Of a stretch of 33,829 nucleotides of DNA, positions 32,334-33,829 are shown one piece after another. The DNA lies in assembly GCA_029942185.1 (NCBI GenBank), contig JAOZTK010000007.1, positions 1 through 33,829 on the forward strand, read 5' to 3'. Made by a program: the position numbers and the translations under genes. This DNA is from Flavobacteriaceae bacterium (GTDB lineage: Bacteria > Bacteroidota > Bacteroidia > Flavobacteriales > Flavobacteriaceae). The notes under the pieces were generated by a model. It worked only from the letters and a program-made list of their open reading frames with translations, was not told the DNA's origin and ran no database searches. The first letter of the stretch is position 1. The number at the start of each line of letters is the position of its first letter.

Positions 32334-33211
32334 AACAGAAAAACATATATTCATATTTAACAGCTAAAGAAAGAGATAAATTATCTTTTCCAATGAATTG
32401 GCTTAAAAGGAATGGGTTTTTGCAAGGGGAAATTCTAGATTATGGTTGTGGTCATGGTTCAGATGTTCAATTTCTTATTGATTTAGAATACAATATTGAA
32501 GGTTATGATAAGTACTATTTCAAAGAATATCCAATAAAAAAATATGACATAATTACTTGTATTTATGTTTTGAATGTTATAGAACCTATAGACCAAAGTA
32601 AAGTACTTATGTCAATCAGTCAACTATTAAAAGCTAATGGAAAAGCGTATTTTGTTGTAAGAAGAGATGTAAAAAATGAGGGTTATAGAACTCATTATAT
32701 TTATAAAAAACCAACATTTCAAACTAATGTAGTGCTTCCTTTTAAAAGTATCTATAAAAATGATTTTACGGAAATATATGAATATCAACATTATGAACAT
32801 GTTGTAGAAAAAAATTCAAAATGTGTATTCTGCTCTCCCAAAAGAGAAATACTTATCGAAACAGCATTAGCATATTCGGTTTTTGATAAATATCCAGTAT
32901 CAAAAGGACATGTTTTAATAATTCCTAAAAGACATGTTTCAAGTTATTTTGAATTGTCATTAAATGAACAAATATCTTGCAATCTTTTAATTAATGAAGT
33001 AAAAAACTATTTAGAAAAAAATTTTAAACCAGATGGATATAATATTGGGATAAACATAGGCGAAGCAGCAGGTCAAACTATTCACCATGTTCATATTCAT
33101 TTAATTCCACGATATAAAAATGATATCCCAAATCCAATAGGAGGTGTTAGAAATGTTATCCCAATAAAAGGGGATTATACAAAAACAGACTGGAAGGATA
33201 ACAATGATTAG
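32330..33211 (+). CDS. SAM methyltransferase fused to a HIT domain
   Basis: Two-domain enzyme of 293 residues. Residues about 1-155 are a compact class I methyltransferase: motif I EILDYGCGHGSD (34-45), acidic end of strand 2 at Asp60 (GYDKYY), motif IV-like IITCIYVLNVIEP (74-86). Residues about 163-293 are a HIT domain: CVFC (Cys165, Cys168) as a likely zinc pair, SKGHVLIIPKRHVSSYFEL, and the triad HVHIH at 253-257, where the middle His255 would be the nucleophile. HIT enzymes hydrolyse or transfer nucleotides from adenylated or guanylated substrates. The GCGHGSD methyltransferase type reminds me of those in DNA-modification islands. It overlaps the HNH gene by four bases. The substrate is unknown. 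Confidence 0.88.
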   Translation: MKQKNIYSYLTAKERDKLSFPMNWLKRNGFLQGEILDYGCGHGSDVQFLIDLEYNIEGYDKYYFKEYPIKKYDIITCIYVLNVIEPIDQSKVLMSISQLLKANGKAYFVVRRDVKNEGYRTHYIYKKPTFQTNVVLPFKSIYKNDFTEIYEYQHYEHVVEKNSKCVFCSPKREILIETALAYSVFDKYPVSKGHVLIIPKRHVSSYFELSLNEQISCNLLINEVKNYLEKNFKPDGYNIGINIGEAAGQTIHHVHIHLIPRYKNDIPNPIGGVRNVIPIKGDYTKTDWKDNND

Positions 33212-33283
33212 TTAATTATTGTCCAAAAATCACTTTCCGACCCTTTGAATTGTTTTAAATTCAGAATTCACTTCTTTTTAAAT

Positions 33284-33369
33284 TTTTATTCCGTTTTGTG
33301 TACTATTAGGGAAGGCTACAATATATCTACAAAATAAAACCTATTCTTAAAAAAAAACACGGAATAAAA
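33284..33369. repeat. 11-base inverted repeat with 64-base spacer
   Basis: TTTTATTCCGT (33284-33294) is the exact complement of ACGGAATAAAA (33359-33369). It lies in the 436-base stretch without a gene (33212-33647), downstream of the HNH/methyltransferase-HIT operon. It could be a long hairpin or the edge of a decayed element. No frame lies between the arms. Confidence 0.4.
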
Positions 33370-33485
33370 GCCAAAAGTATATTCAAATATGTACTCTTTA
33401 TACATTGCAAAGACTTTGTTAAACTTTGAAAATCAAAATGATATAGAAATATTTAAGTTTCTGTCATGTACTTAGAAAAAAATAT

Positions 33486-33493
33486 TATCTTTG
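33486..33493 (+). promoter_or_regulatory. -7 promoter element of the structured leader
   Basis: TATCTTTG is a full TAnnTTTG match. Transcription would begin about five to seven bases later, at 33498-33500, which is exactly where the first paired base of the leader's outer helix lies. A weak TTTC (33458-33461) is the only -33 candidate. Confidence 0.65.
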
Positions 33494-33498
33494 TGTTA

Positions 33499-33647
33499 TA
33501 CATCAGGAATCCTTAGCGGGATACCAACCGACTGCTACTCGCAGAAACGGTGGTTCAGAATGTGGAGTGTTCACTCAAACAATTAGAGTAATCCTTTAAT
33601 TTTAGCTGACTTGATGTAACAATGTTTAATCTTTAAATTGTTACATA
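33499..33647 (+). promoter_or_regulatory. Riboswitch-like structured 5' leader
   Basis: Paired elements can be read by eye. P1: 33499-33507 with 33610-33618 (nine pairs, one G-U). P2: 33518-33522 with 33591-33595. P3: ACCA/CCG at 33523-33530 with CGGTGGT at 33548-33554, one bulged A, capped by CTGC-TACTC-GCAG (33532-33544). P4: GAGT-GTTC-ACTC at 33565-33576. P2, P3 and P4 form a three-way junction. A second hairpin, TGTAACAAT (33615-33623) with ATTGTTACA (33637-33645), ends two bases before the ATG at 33648 and shares 33615-33618 with P1, so both cannot form fully. This is the layout of a translational riboswitch or cis-regulatory RNA. I do not recognise the class. Junction segments are GC-richer than the surroundings. 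Confidence 0.6.
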
Positions 33648-33829
33648 ATGAAAACAAAATTGGTCTCCATAAGTGTTGATGATCTCGAAGTAAAAGGAGA
33701 GATTACACGACATGAGAAATATTATCTGGAAGTTGAGATCCTACATCCATATGTAAATTGGGATAGTTACAGAGCTATATCTCCGGTTATACTAAGAAAC
33801 GCCCCTAATCCCTTTATAAATAAGTGGGA
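33648..33829 (+). CDS. Unknown protein, C-terminus cut by window edge
   Basis: An open frame of 60 codons from the ATG at 33648 reaches the window edge without a stop. The peptide starts MKTKLVSISVDDLEVKGEIT and continues with EKYYLEVEILHPYVNWDSY, alternating hydrophobic and polar residues as in beta strands. There is no signal peptide. I do not recognise it. Its start codon sits directly behind the sequestering hairpin of the leader, so its translation is probably under control of that RNA. An in-frame codon pattern like the flanking genes and the promoter upstream support it as a real gene. Confidence 0.6.
   Translation, partial: MKTKLVSISVDDLEVKGEITRHEKYYLEVEILHPYVNWDSYRAISPVILRNAPNPFINKW

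Noticed and set aside
33499-33647. tmRNA, RNase P RNA, SRP RNA, 6S RNA or HEARO RNA
   Set aside because: None of their conserved core sequences is present, the length is wrong for tmRNA and RNase P, and the adjacent protein is not IscB. A cis-acting leader fits the position better.

Overview
The window comes from a low-GC gliding or formerly gliding member of the Bacteroidota, most likely class Flavobacteriia. The evidence is a GldH lipoprotein, a secreted protein with a type IX secretion (T9SS) sorting domain, many short lipoproteins of Bacteroidota-only families (DUF4837, DUF4296, HU-CCDC81/SPOR), and repeated promoter elements of the Bacteroidota form TAnnTTTG. No rRNA, tRNA, CRISPR array, transposase or integrase was seen.

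Layout. 1-3478 (minus): an edge-truncated lipoprotein, recA and a Uup-type ABC-F ATPase. 3700-8048 (plus): a thioredoxin-fold protein, a dCMP deaminase, an S41 C-terminal-processing protease and LpxH of lipid A synthesis. 8111-8678 (plus): a small toxin-antitoxin pair with its own promoter. 8742-11951 (minus): a second TlpA-like lipoprotein and a TPR protein. 12201-18547 (plus): exonuclease III, an OmpA-type lipoprotein, a LysM lytic transglycosylase, DUF4837, an HU-CCDC81/SPOR membrane protein and a hotdog thioesterase. 18827-23341 (plus): a ferredoxin, then a RicT-like PSP1 protein, gldH and a class A penicillin-binding protein. 23542-26457: a large T9SS cargo protein ending in a clear terminator. 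26581-31157: an acyl-activating enzyme, a dolichol-phosphate-mannose-synthase-like glycosyltransferase, dihydroorotase and a DUF4296 lipoprotein.

Most of the window is core cell-envelope, nucleotide and DNA-maintenance biology. The right end looks accessory. At 31257-33211 an HNH nuclease with a Cas9-like HNH signature overlaps by 4 bases a gene fusing a SAM methyltransferase to a HIT nucleotide hydrolase/transferase. Together they resemble an undescribed defence or nucleic-acid-processing operon. After it comes a 436-base stretch without a gene. Its second half is a promoter followed by a folded leader of about 150 nt. The terminal helix of this leader is mutually exclusive with a hairpin ending two bases before the start codon of an unknown, edge-truncated gene, which is a riboswitch-like design.

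Other notable points are a 7-base tandem repeat that supplies the stop codon and the last 17 residues of the S41 protease, a degenerate inverted copy of the same repeat after pyrC, several promoters that decide between start codons, and three apparently leaderless genes.
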